Virus record (IMG/VR): IMGVR_UViG_3300017963_000372
Span: 1-46,326 of that record
Reading direction: 5' to 3' (one strand)
Source: a virus
Length of the DNA stretch: 46,326 nt
Positions 39,417-45,646 of the stretch are shown here, piece by piece. The notes under the pieces were generated by a model. That model was not told the origin of the DNA. It saw only the letters and a list, made by a program, of their open reading frames with translations, and searched no databases. A program made the position numbers and the translations under genes. The number at the start of each line of letters is the position of its first letter. Positions within the stretch are counted from its first letter, which is position 1.

Positions 39417-39964
39417 CTAGAGCGCTTGCTATTCTAGCCGTGGCCTATCCCCGATTCGAGATGGCGAAGGAGACGCCGCGAGTATATGCCGAACTGCTGC
39501 AAGACATTCCCGATGAGGTACTGGTGGCCGCAGTGAAGCAACACGCGGCTAGTTCCAAGTGGTTCCCGTCTGTGGCAGAATTGCGCCAGGCCGCGATGGA
39601 GATTCGGGCGCAGGCCGCCGGCGTTCTCACGCCCGAGCAGGCCTGGGTACAGGTGCGGGAAGCTGTGCAGCGATTCGGCTGGTATGGCGAGTCCATAGAC
39701 ACGGAGAACGGCGGCGGTTGGCGCGTGCCCCGAATGCTGGACCCGCTCACGCGCCAGGCCGTTGACGGGATAGGCGGCTGGCGAATGCTGTGCCAGTCGG
39801 AGAATGCCCCGGCAGACCGCGCCCATTTCCTGCGCATCTATGGCAACCTGCTGGAGCGTGAGCAGACTAGCGCGGCGATGCTGCCCGACGTGCAGCGCAC
39901 CATCAAGAATCTAGCTGAGGCCATGACCAGGGCTCAGTTGGAAAGCGGAGACAGCGAGCCATGA
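39395..39964 (+). CDS. G39P-like helicase loader, 189 aa
   Basis: The ATG overlaps the previous gene by 22 bases. The N-terminal 70 residues (AILAVAYPRFEMAKETPRVY, LLQDIPDEVLVAAVKQHAAS, KWFPSVAELRQAAMEI) match the compact helical domain of phage helicase loaders such as SPP1 G39P. The C-terminal part (GWRMLCQSENAPADRAHFL) also occurs in such loaders. It would hold the host replicative helicase and deliver it to the site opened by the preceding protein. The two genes thus form an initiation module. Confidence 0.7.
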   Translation: MASTDTVTRALAILAVAYPRFEMAKETPRVYAELLQDIPDEVLVAAVKQHAASSKWFPSVAELRQAAMEIRAQAAGVLTPEQAWVQVREAVQRFGWYGESIDTENGGGWRVPRMLDPLTRQAVDGIGGWRMLCQSENAPADRAHFLRIYGNLLEREQTSAAMLPDVQRTIKNLAEAMTRAQLESGDSEP

Positions 39965-40104
39965 TCCGCCGCTGGCTGGTCAACCTGCCGTGGCCGCAGC
40001 CGTGGCCCGTGGAGGCGGCGCTGTACCTGATGCTCTACGCAGGCCGCCGGTTCGCGTGGAGCGATGTTTGGAGAGCGAAAGGAAAGTATCATGGAGACGT
40101 ATAA
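39961..40104 (+). CDS. Small Trp-rich protein, 47 aa
   Basis: Starts at an ATGA overlap with the loader gene and runs 14 bases into the helicase gene. The sequence is unusual for its six tryptophans in 47 residues (RRWLVNLPWPQPWPV, then FAWSDVWRAKG) around a hydrophobic middle (AALYLMLYAG). It could lie on the membrane or bind a protein groove. No family is recognised. Tight coupling on both sides argues for real translation. Confidence 0.5.
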   Translation: MIRRWLVNLPWPQPWPVEAALYLMLYAGRRFAWSDVWRAKGKYHGDV

Positions 40105-42400
40105 GGAATTTCTGGAAACGAAGATCATCCGGCACGGCCCGACCGGAAAACAAATCGACATCAGCGCAATCCACCCTCTGCTATTCGACTTCCAGCGCGA
40201 TCTAGTCCATTGGGCTGTGCGCAAGGGCAGAGCGGCCATATTCGCGGATACGGGCCTTGGCAAAACACTGATGCAACTGGAATGGGCACGCCTGATCGGT
40301 GAAAAGACTCTGATTATCGCGCCGCTATCCGTGGCCCGCCAGACGGTACGTGAGGCAAAAAAGCTAGATCTGGACGTGACATATGCCAGGTCTCAGGCCC
40401 AGGTCAATGGGCAATTATCCATCACAAACTACGAGATGATCCAGGAGTTTGACTTCAGCCAGTTTGGCGCTGTGGTTCTGGATGAATCCAGCATCCTCAA
40501 GGCTATCGGTGGTAAGACGCGCCGCCGCTTGACCAAGCTATGTGCCAATGTTCCCTATCGCCTGTGCTGCACGGCCACGCCTGCGCCAAACGACTACACC
40601 GAATTGGGGAATCACGTAGAATTTCTGGGCATCTGCAAGGCATCTGAGATGCTTGCCATGTTCTTTATCAATGCCAACAAGGAGCATACCTACTATATCG
40701 ATGGGAAAGCATACCGGCGTAAGGGCAGCAACAAGGGCGGCCAGGAATGGCGCATCAAGCACCATGCGGAGGAGGCATTCTTTCGCTGGCTCGCATCGTG
40801 GGCTATCGCCCTGATCAAGCCGTCTGATCTAGGGTATGAGGATCACGGTTTCACCCTGCCGCCGCTCAAGATCCATCCGATCTTCGTTCAGGCGGATTAT
40901 GTCCCAGAGGGTCAACTATTCTTTACGCACATCAAAGGCATCAGGCACGCCGCTGCTATCAGGCGGCAGACGATTCCCGACCGCCTCAAGGTGATGGCCG
41001 ATCTTGTGCATGATTCCAAGAAACAGTGGATCATCTGGGTCGGTCTGGACGATGAGAGCCGCCAGGTTATGGAGGCGTTGGGCGACGATGCTATCGAGGT
41101 CAAAGGCAGCCATGATGCAGAGTATAAAGCGTCTGCATTTGAGGGCTTCCAGGATAGAAAGCACCGCATCCTCGTGACCAAGCCACGTATCGGTGGATTC
41201 GGCATGAACTTCCAAAATGCGCACAAGATGATCTTCTTTGGTCTCAATTATTCATGGGAAGCGTTCTACCAGTGCATCCGTCGGGAATGGCGCTATCTGC
41301 AAGAGAATCCAGTAGACGTGTATCTGGTCATGTCGGACATAGAGAATTCCATCTACCAGAACATCATGCGCAAAGATGCGATGGCAAAGCGTCTCCGCGA
41401 GAAACTTATCGAGCAAGTCCGAGCCTATGAGGAAGGGGAATTGAGGATGGAAACCATCAACGATAATGGGTATGAGGAGGATACTGTCAACGGTGAGAAT
41501 TGGACTGCCATGTTGGGCGATGCCTGCGAGCGCATGGCAGAACTGGAGACAGATTCTATTGATCTGTCGGTCTACTCGCCGCCATTTGCTGATCTATACA
41601 CCTACACAGACACAGAACGCGATCTGGGCAACAGTCGAGATTGGGATGAGTTCTTTACCCATTATGCCTTTGTCATTCGCGAGGTGCTGCGACTGACGAA
41701 GCCTGGGCGCTTGACTTGCGTCCACACATCAGACATACCGGCGATGGCGCAGAAGGACGGCTACATTGGCGTTAAGGACTTCCCAGGCGCTGTCATCCAT
41801 GCTTATGAGCGAGAGGGATGGATCTTTGTTGGGCGTGCCTACATCCAGAAGAATCCGCAGGCCCAGGCGATTCGCACCAAGAGCAAGGCGCTGCTTTTTG
41901 TCCAGCTCGCCAAGGATTCAGCATCCAGCCGGCCAGCCCTGATTGACCAGATCCTCATCTTCCGCAAGCCAGGCGAGAACGCAGCGCCTATTACACCAGT
42001 CGCCAATGGCGAGCTGGACAATGAGCGCTGGATTGAGTGGGCGCATGGGATCTGGACAGGCATCCAGGAAACCGATACGCTACAATTCAGCCCGGCCAGA
42101 GGAGCTGATGACGAAAAGCACATCTGCCCACTCCAGCTCGGCACCATTGAGCGATGTGTCAAACTATACTCCAATCCCGGCGAGACTGTGCTAACACCAT
42201 TTGGCGGCATCGGCAGCGAGGGCTACATGGCCGTCAAGCTTGGCCGCAAGGCCATTCTGATTGAGCTAAAGCCTGAGTATTTCGATGTGATGGTCAAGAA
42301 CATGCACGGGATTGAGGCACAGAGCACGCTGCCTGATCTGTTCTCCTGGGCTGCATCGCGAGAGGAGGCGATCCATGAACCCGCAGCAGCAAGTAGCTAG
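40091..42400 (+). CDS. SNF2-like helicase fused to a DNA methyltransferase, 769 aa
   Basis: The ATG at 40091 follows AAAGGAAAG. Residues 30-450 form a superfamily 2 helicase: Walker A ADTGLGKT (about 52-59), DESS (about 131-134), TATPAPND (about 161), then a second RecA-like part (HRILVTKPRIGGFGMNFQNA, FYQCIRREWRY). From about 470 on there is an amino-methyltransferase with catalytic SPPF (about 496) and SAM-site TPFGGIGSEGYMAVKLGRK (about 701), placing it among N4/N6 enzymes. One protein would thus translocate along DNA and methylate it. It could protect phage DNA from restriction. It is complete, without frameshift. Confidence 0.85.
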   Translation: METYKEFLETKIIRHGPTGKQIDISAIHPLLFDFQRDLVHWAVRKGRAAIFADTGLGKTLMQLEWARLIGEKTLIIAPLSVARQTVREAKKLDLDVTYARSQAQVNGQLSITNYEMIQEFDFSQFGAVVLDESSILKAIGGKTRRRLTKLCANVPYRLCCTATPAPNDYTELGNHVEFLGICKASEMLAMFFINANKEHTYYIDGKAYRRKGSNKGGQEWRIKHHAEEAFFRWLASWAIALIKPSDLGYEDHGFTLPPLKIHPIFVQADYVPEGQLFFTHIKGIRHAAAIRRQTIPDRLKVMADLVHDSKKQWIIWVGLDDESRQVMEALGDDAIEVKGSHDAEYKASAFEGFQDRKHRILVTKPRIGGFGMNFQNAHKMIFFGLNYSWEAFYQCIRREWRYLQENPVDVYLVMSDIENSIYQNIMRKDAMAKRLREKLIEQVRAYEEGELRMETINDNGYEEDTVNGENWTAMLGDACERMAELETDSIDLSVYSPPFADLYTYTDTERDLGNSRDWDEFFTHYAFVIREVLRLTKPGRLTCVHTSDIPAMAQKDGYIGVKDFPGAVIHAYEREGWIFVGRAYIQKNPQAQAIRTKSKALLFVQLAKDSASSRPALIDQILIFRKPGENAAPITPVANGELDNERWIEWAHGIWTGIQETDTLQFSPARGADDEKHICPLQLGTIERCVKLYSNPGETVLTPFGGIGSEGYMAVKLGRKAILIELKPEYFDVMVKNMHGIEAQSTLPDLFSWAASREEAIHEPAAASS

Positions 42401-42761
42401 ACTGGTCAAGGGGCGCGGCTATTGGGACGGGCTAGAACCTGATGCCCTCATCTGCCGCCACGTCGCCAAACTGGCTGAGGAGCTCGCGGAGGTCTCGGAT
42501 GAACTTTACAATTCCATCGTGCCCGATGAGACCTGCTCAGAATGGTGGTGGAAGCAGTACCAGGCCGGGAAAGCAGCCCGCAGAGAGTTTGACAGTCTGG
42601 ACGCGTGGCCCGAGTACAAGATCCTGAGCCATGAACGCATGGCCGCAGAACTGGCAGACCTCCAGGTGGTCATCCTCTCCATGTCTGAGGTGATGGGCAT
42701 TGACATTCTGGCCCTGGCGCTGGAGAAAGCGCAGGCTGATGTTGAGAGGGGCGTCCGGTGA
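42375..42761 (+). CDS. MazG-like nucleotide pyrophosphohydrolase, 128 aa
   Basis: The ATG at 42375 is preceded by AGGAGGCGATCC and lies within the end of the helicase gene. The helix ICRHVAKLAEELAEVSDEL carries the EExxE metal motif, and ERMAAELADLQVVILSMSEVMG supplies the later ExxD-type residues of the MazG helical bundle. Such enzymes hydrolyse nucleoside triphosphates, including ppGpp-related or modified ones, and phages use them to clean nucleotide pools or dampen stress signals. A Trp-rich insert (CSEWWWKQYQAG) between the helices is distinctive. Confidence 0.78.
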   Translation: MNPQQQVARLVKGRGYWDGLEPDALICRHVAKLAEELAEVSDELYNSIVPDETCSEWWWKQYQAGKAARREFDSLDAWPEYKILSHERMAAELADLQVVILSMSEVMGIDILALALEKAQADVERGVR

Positions 42762-42949
42762 TGACCTGCCCCATCTGCAACGCTGACAGCATCGTGACCC
42801 GCACGCGAGGCGGAGAGCGTACCCGGCGCTGCCTGGACTGCGGCCACGAGTTCGCTACCGTCGAGATCTACGCGCACCAGTACCCACGATGGCAGCTCAA
42901 GCAGCACATCGCCGCCATCCTGAGCCGGGACAACGGAGGCCAGAAGTGA
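42758..42949 (+). CDS. NrdR-type zinc-ribbon protein, 63 aa
   Basis: The N-terminal MTCPICNADSIVTRTRGG and RRCLDCGHEFATVEIY match the zinc ribbon at the start of NrdR repressors and related phage proteins (CPxC and CxxCG-x-F-x-T-x-E). The ATP-cone domain of NrdR is missing, so it is only the DNA-binding module with a 25-residue helical tail. It could act on ribonucleotide reductase promoters of the host or on phage DNA. It is coupled to the MazG-like gene by overlap, in keeping with nucleotide metabolism. Confidence 0.72.
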   Translation: MMTCPICNADSIVTRTRGGERTRRCLDCGHEFATVEIYAHQYPRWQLKQHIAAILSRDNGGQK

Positions 42950-43212
42950 AGGAGCTATATGAAGCCCTGATGCGCGTGGCCTACCGCCTACTCCAGTCGA
43001 CCGACCCGGTAGACCACGAGGCGGCAGCGTGGATCCAGAAGGCCATCAAGGCAGACAAGGCGAGGGCTCGCAAGCCGCGCCGCCGCAAGGTGCGACTGGC
43101 AGACCACGGCAGAGCAGGCGAGTTCTATGTTGAGCCGGGCATGTTGGAGGAGACCCATGCGCAAGCCGAAGAGGTGCAGGAACTGCAAGAGCACGAAGAT
43201 CCGCGAGATTGA
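42946..43212 (+). CDS. Hypothetical basic helical protein, 88 aa
   Basis: GTG 42946 is chosen because it overlaps the previous stop (GTGA). The first 50 residues are helices (MKELYEALMRVAYRLLQSTD, EAAAWIQKAIKADKA), then a strongly basic block (ARKPRRRKVRL) and an acidic tail (EEVQELQEHEDPRD). The charge pattern suggests nucleic-acid contact. The last 56 bases overlap the next small gene. No family is recognised. Confidence 0.6.
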   Translation: MKELYEALMRVAYRLLQSTDPVDHEAAAWIQKAIKADKARARKPRRRKVRLADHGRAGEFYVEPGMLEETHAQAEEVQELQEHEDPRD

Positions 43213-43279
43213 CGGTCGATGGGTCTGCTGGTACTGCGGCGAGGTTCTAGGCCCGGCGCCGGCAGGGAAGGAGTCATGA
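43157..43279 (+). CDS. Zinc-ribbon miniprotein, 40 aa
   Basis: The ATG at 43157 follows TTGGAGGAGACCC. In 40 residues it has a complete compact ribbon: CRNC (7-10), a basic strand (KSTKIREIDGRW) and CWYC (24-27) followed by GEVLG. This resembles stand-alone zinc-ribbon modules of transcription or translation factors. Both ends overlap neighbours, one in a different frame by 56 bases. The SD and intact motif argue for expression. Confidence 0.6.
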   Translation: MRKPKRCRNCKSTKIREIDGRWVCWYCGEVLGPAPAGKES

Positions 43280-43452
43280 TGGACGAGGAGGTCATCTGGC
43301 GAACTATCACGGTGATAGTCGCCGTGAGCGGGTTCATATTCGCGCTGTTCCTGCTGTGGGCGTGCTGCAAGGTAGCCAGCCGGTGCAGCCGGGATGAGGA
43401 GCGCCGCTGGGCACGATGGGAGGAGGAGGGTCGTGGGCGACGTGAGGATTGA
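43276..43452 (+). CDS. Single-span membrane protein, 58 aa
   Basis: The ATGATG at 43276 follows GGAAGGAG and overlaps the previous stop. After MMDEEVIWR comes one hydrophobic helix (TITVIVAVSGFIFALFLLWACC), then a cytoplasmic charged tail (RCSRDEERRWARWEEEG). The orientation is probably N-out/C-in by the positive-inside rule. It lies at the head of a group of four small membrane-protein genes. Function unknown. Confidence 0.62.
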   Translation: MMDEEVIWRTITVIVAVSGFIFALFLLWACCKVASRCSRDEERRWARWEEEGRGRRED

Positions 43453-43534
43453 CGCGGCAGTGCTAATCGTGCTGTGCCTGCTCATCGTGCTGATGGTCTG
43501 GGACATGCTGCGTGCCCGAGGAGGTTGGTGGTGA
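43433..43534 (+). CDS. Tiny single-span membrane protein, 33 aa
   Basis: The GTG at 43433 is preceded by GGGAGGAGGAGGG. The peptide is MGDVRIDAAV followed by a hydrophobic helix (LIVLCLLIVLMVWDML) and ends RARGGWW. Both neighbours overlap it. At 33 residues it would be missed by length filters, but the SD and coupling are good. Tiny phage membrane peptides often modulate lysis or exclude other phages; nothing specific can be shown here. Confidence 0.55.
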   Translation: MGDVRIDAAVLIVLCLLIVLMVWDMLRARGGWW

Positions 43535-44079
43535 AATACGCCTTCGCTGCCGTCTATGTCCTGGTCCTGGCTACCCAATTGCCGCACATCTGGCACGCCT
43601 ATGCCAGCCTGGAGAATCCGGGCATCCCGCTGGCCCAATGGACGGCGCTCGGGGCTGCGGTCGCCTTCGAGGCCAGCATTGGCATATTCACCTATCGCAT
43701 CATCAAGGGCAGCCGGAGACGGTGGACGCGCTGGGGGCTGTACTTCTTTATCCTGGCTTCCATCGTGGCGAACGGCTACTATTACGAATGGTGGCCCGCT
43801 GCGTTCGCTAGGCTGATGCCCGCGTTCGCTACCCTGGCGCTGCCCGTCTCGCTGGCTCTGTTCGCTGAGGAGTTTGGAGCGGAGGTCAAGCGAGAGGAGC
43901 GGGCTGCAAAGCGGCTTGAGCGAAAGACAGCAGAACCGCCAGCCAATACAGCCACGGCGTTAGCGAATGATGCCCGCTACCGCTGCCAGCTCTGCGAGTA
44001 TGTAGCCAATAGCCAGCAAGGGCTCAACGCCCATCAGCGGGTACACAGCAACCACAAGGAGGAAATCCATGCTCGATGA
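43531..44079 (+). CDS. Multi-span membrane protein with a C-terminal C2H2 zinc finger, 182 aa
   Basis: The GTG at 43531 overlaps the previous stop. Four hydrophobic segments (starting around residues 4, 35, 68 and 90) are followed by a charged helix (AEEFGAEVKREERAAKRLER). At about residues 146-170 there is a perfect C2H2 finger, YRCQLCEYVANSQQGLNAHQ then RVH, with C-x2-C-x12-H-x3-H spacing and the usual Leu before the first His. The N-terminal part resembles DUF2637/SpdB-like membrane proteins, which often end in a DNA-binding domain. This one may tether DNA to the membrane. Confidence 0.75.
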   Translation: MKYAFAAVYVLVLATQLPHIWHAYASLENPGIPLAQWTALGAAVAFEASIGIFTYRIIKGSRRRWTRWGLYFFILASIVANGYYYEWWPAAFARLMPAFATLALPVSLALFAEEFGAEVKREERAAKRLERKTAEPPANTATALANDARYRCQLCEYVANSQQGLNAHQRVHSNHKEEIHAR

Positions 44080-44332
44080 ATATGAGGACTTTGACCCGGA
44101 CGAGCTCAAGACTATCGCCGTAGGCCTGAACGCGGAGCACCTCGGCATGTTCCAGTACGTGATGGACCATTACGGGTTTCACACGAACTCATCCGCGCTC
44201 CGGTTCCTGGTCGTGCAGGCCTACCGCGCCATCAGGGAAGCCGAACATCATGAAAGGAACTTCCGCTATGAACCTGCTATATCCGCTACATCGAGTCTTC
44301 CCAATAACCAGTACCTTTCAGGGCCATCTTGA
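44069..44332 (+). CDS. RHH-like small protein, 87 aa
   Basis: The ATG at 44069 has the SD AAGGAGGAAATCC and overlaps the zinc-finger gene end. The sequence has a strand (LKTIAVGLNAEH), then helices (LGMFQYVMDHYGF, SSALRFLVVQAYRAIREAE), close to the ribbon-helix-helix or CopG layout. A disordered tail lies over the start of the next gene. A regulatory role in the early operon is likely but unproved. Confidence 0.62.
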   Translation: MLDEYEDFDPDELKTIAVGLNAEHLGMFQYVMDHYGFHTNSSALRFLVVQAYRAIREAEHHERNFRYEPAISATSSLPNNQYLSGPS

Positions 44333-44678
44333 CCGCACGCCGCCAAGTACGGCGCCAGGCCTGGACATCGCCGCGCCGCTGGGTGAGCCGGTCTTTGCCG
44401 TGGCTGAGGGCTATGTCGAAGTCGCAGAGGGACGCGGCGCGGGCGGGCTGCGCGTCTGGGTCAACCACGGGCGCAACGCATCGGGCGAGGTGGTCAAGTC
44501 CTACTACGCGCACATGAGCAGCCTGGAGGTGGTCAAGTTGCAGGAGCTCCGCAAGGGCGAGAAGATTGGCGAGGTAGGCAGCACGGGCCACAGCACCGGG
44601 CCGCACCTGCACCTGAGCGTCAAAGTGGGCGGCCAGTGGGCAGACCCGTACCCGATGATTCTGGAGGTAGAGACGTGA
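44268..44678 (+). CDS. M23-like peptidase (LytM fold) lacking one zinc ligand, 136 aa
   Basis: ATG 44268 is preferred over 44250 because GAAAGGAAC lies upstream. The core has PGLDIAAPLGEPVFAVAEG, SYYAHMSSLEVV and GSTGHSTGPHLHLSV, the ordered motifs of M23 endopeptidases that cut peptidoglycan cross-bridges. The usual H-x-G-x-D zinc site is A-P-G-L-D here: Asp33 is kept and the His is Ala29. The catalytic His of YAH and the HxH pair remain. No signal peptide is seen, so it needs holin-type release. It may be weakly active or a structural relic. Confidence 0.8.
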   Translation: MNLLYPLHRVFPITSTFQGHLDRTPPSTAPGLDIAAPLGEPVFAVAEGYVEVAEGRGAGGLRVWVNHGRNASGEVVKSYYAHMSSLEVVKLQELRKGEKIGEVGSTGHSTGPHLHLSVKVGGQWADPYPMILEVET

Positions 44679-44842
44679 GCCAACGGTGCAGCTTCTGTGG
44701 GCGCTGGAAGCCACGCGGCAACCTCGCCTGTGACCACTGCCTGGGCCGGTGCGAGAACCGGGTCTGGCAGGCGATCTTGGTCGTGTTCAATCTGGCTGTG
44801 ATTGTCACCGTCTGGCTCGTGGCGAAGGCGGTGCGGCCATGA
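44675..44842 (+). CDS. Zinc-ribbon protein with membrane anchor, 55 aa
   Basis: GTG 44675 overlaps the peptidase stop. Cysteines CSFC (residues 5-8) and CDHC (19-22) form a zinc ribbon with a further Cys at 26, followed by one hydrophobic helix (WQAILVVFNLAVIVTVWLVA). Zinc-ribbon plus membrane helix is a layout of small bacterial membrane regulators. It follows the M23-like gene and precedes another membrane peptide, so a lysis-associated role is possible. Confidence 0.6.
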   Translation: MSQRCSFCGRWKPRGNLACDHCLGRCENRVWQAILVVFNLAVIVTVWLVAKAVRP

Positions 44843-44949
44843 GCACCCTGCGCGAGTATTGGTGGCTGGTCCTGATTGCGACCATCGCAGGCATCGCGTT
44901 CTTTTGCCCGTTCGCGTGCCTGGTGATGGCGGCGATGGGAGGAAGGTAG
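44839..44949 (+). CDS. Tiny membrane protein, 36 aa
   Basis: An ATGA overlap joins it to the previous gene. The product, after MSTLREYWW, is a long hydrophobic stretch of about 23 residues (LVLIATIAGIAFFCPFACLV) ending in MAAMGGR. It is a single-span or short hairpin peptide. The coupling and lack of intergenic space support expression; the function is unknown. Confidence 0.5.
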   Translation: MSTLREYWWLVLIATIAGIAFFCPFACLVMAAMGGR

Positions 44950-44950
44950 G

Positions 44951-45295
44951 ATGAATGCAAACGAGCCGTGGAAGATTGGACCCGGCATTTTCGAGTATTG
45001 TGGGTGGGTGTCGATACAGAATGCTGATGGTAGAACGCTGGTAACGTTGCCTGGGTGGATGGCTGAAAGGGTTGTTGCCTGCGTCAACGCCTGCACGGGA
45101 CTGAACCCGGAGGCGCTGCCCGAGGTGGTGGAGGCGTTGAGGGAATTGGCCGATCTTGTCGATTATATCGAAGAGGAGTACATGGTTGATAGCTTTACGT
45201 CACAGACTGCGCGTACCGCACTCGCCAAGCTGGAGGGTGTGCAGGATAGTCAACATCCTGACAGGTTCCGCACACATGAAAGAGGAACGAGATGA
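44951..45295 (+). CDS. Hypothetical phage protein, 114 aa
   Basis: The ATG follows GGAGGAAGGTAGG. The N-terminal half is beta-rich (WKIGPGIFEYCGWVSIQNADG, TLVTLPGW), then helices containing MAERVVACVNACTGLNPEAL and VVEALRELADLVDYIEEEY. The ERVVACVNACxGLNPE pattern is common in phage hypothetical proteins of unknown role. Composition is less GC-rich than neighbours in its second half. It overlaps the next small gene by four bases. Confidence 0.65.
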   Translation: MNANEPWKIGPGIFEYCGWVSIQNADGRTLVTLPGWMAERVVACVNACTGLNPEALPEVVEALRELADLVDYIEEEYMVDSFTSQTARTALAKLEGVQDSQHPDRFRTHERGTR

Positions 45296-45393
45296 TTGAG
45301 ATTGACGCGCCTAGCGCCTTCGCTGGCTTCGTCCTCATGCTGCTCATTCTGGGCGGCTGCTGGCTGGGGCTGGTGCTGGCGGGGCTGTGGTAG
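45292..45393 (+). CDS. Tiny membrane protein, 33 aa
   Basis: ATGA overlap with the previous gene and SD AGAGGAACG. The peptide is MIEIDAPSAF then one hydrophobic helix (AGFVLMLLILGGCWLGLVLAGLW) to the end. It is the same kind of product as the peptides at 43433 and 44839. These three are not obviously copies of one another in sequence. The function is unknown. Confidence 0.5.
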   Translation: MIEIDAPSAFAGFVLMLLILGGCWLGLVLAGLW

Positions 45394-45403
45394 AGGAGAG
45401 GAA

Positions 45404-45646
45404 ATGAGAATGGCTTATGAATCTGAAACAACGTGCGCAACCTGGCGCTGCCCATATTGTCAAAGAGATGTGCTATTTGGGGAATCGCATGTGTGTGGAT
45501 TGTTTCAAGAGGAGGCGCGTTCTGGCCTGTACGGTTGGATCTGTCCCAAGTGTGGGATGGTGATGGCCCCGCACGTTCAGACGTGCCAGTCATGCGGACC
45601 CTCAACGGCAATCACCTCAACAATGGATCTGGAAATACAGAAATAA
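45404..45646 (+). CDS. Multi-cysteine zinc-binding protein, 80 aa
   Basis: The ATG at 45404 is preceded by GAGAGGAA; a longer frame from 45296 is antisense-like over the previous gene. Cysteine pairs CPYC (about 16-19), CPKC (about 48-51) and CQSC (about 61-64) with an extra HVC near 30 indicate two zinc sites. This resembles double-ribbon adaptor proteins. Its stop overlaps the next start (TAATG). Target unknown; early transcription or replication factors are plausible partners. Confidence 0.62.
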   Translation: MRMAYESETTCATWRCPYCQRDVLFGESHVCGLFQEEARSGLYGWICPKCGMVMAPHVQTCQSCGPSTAITSTMDLEIQK

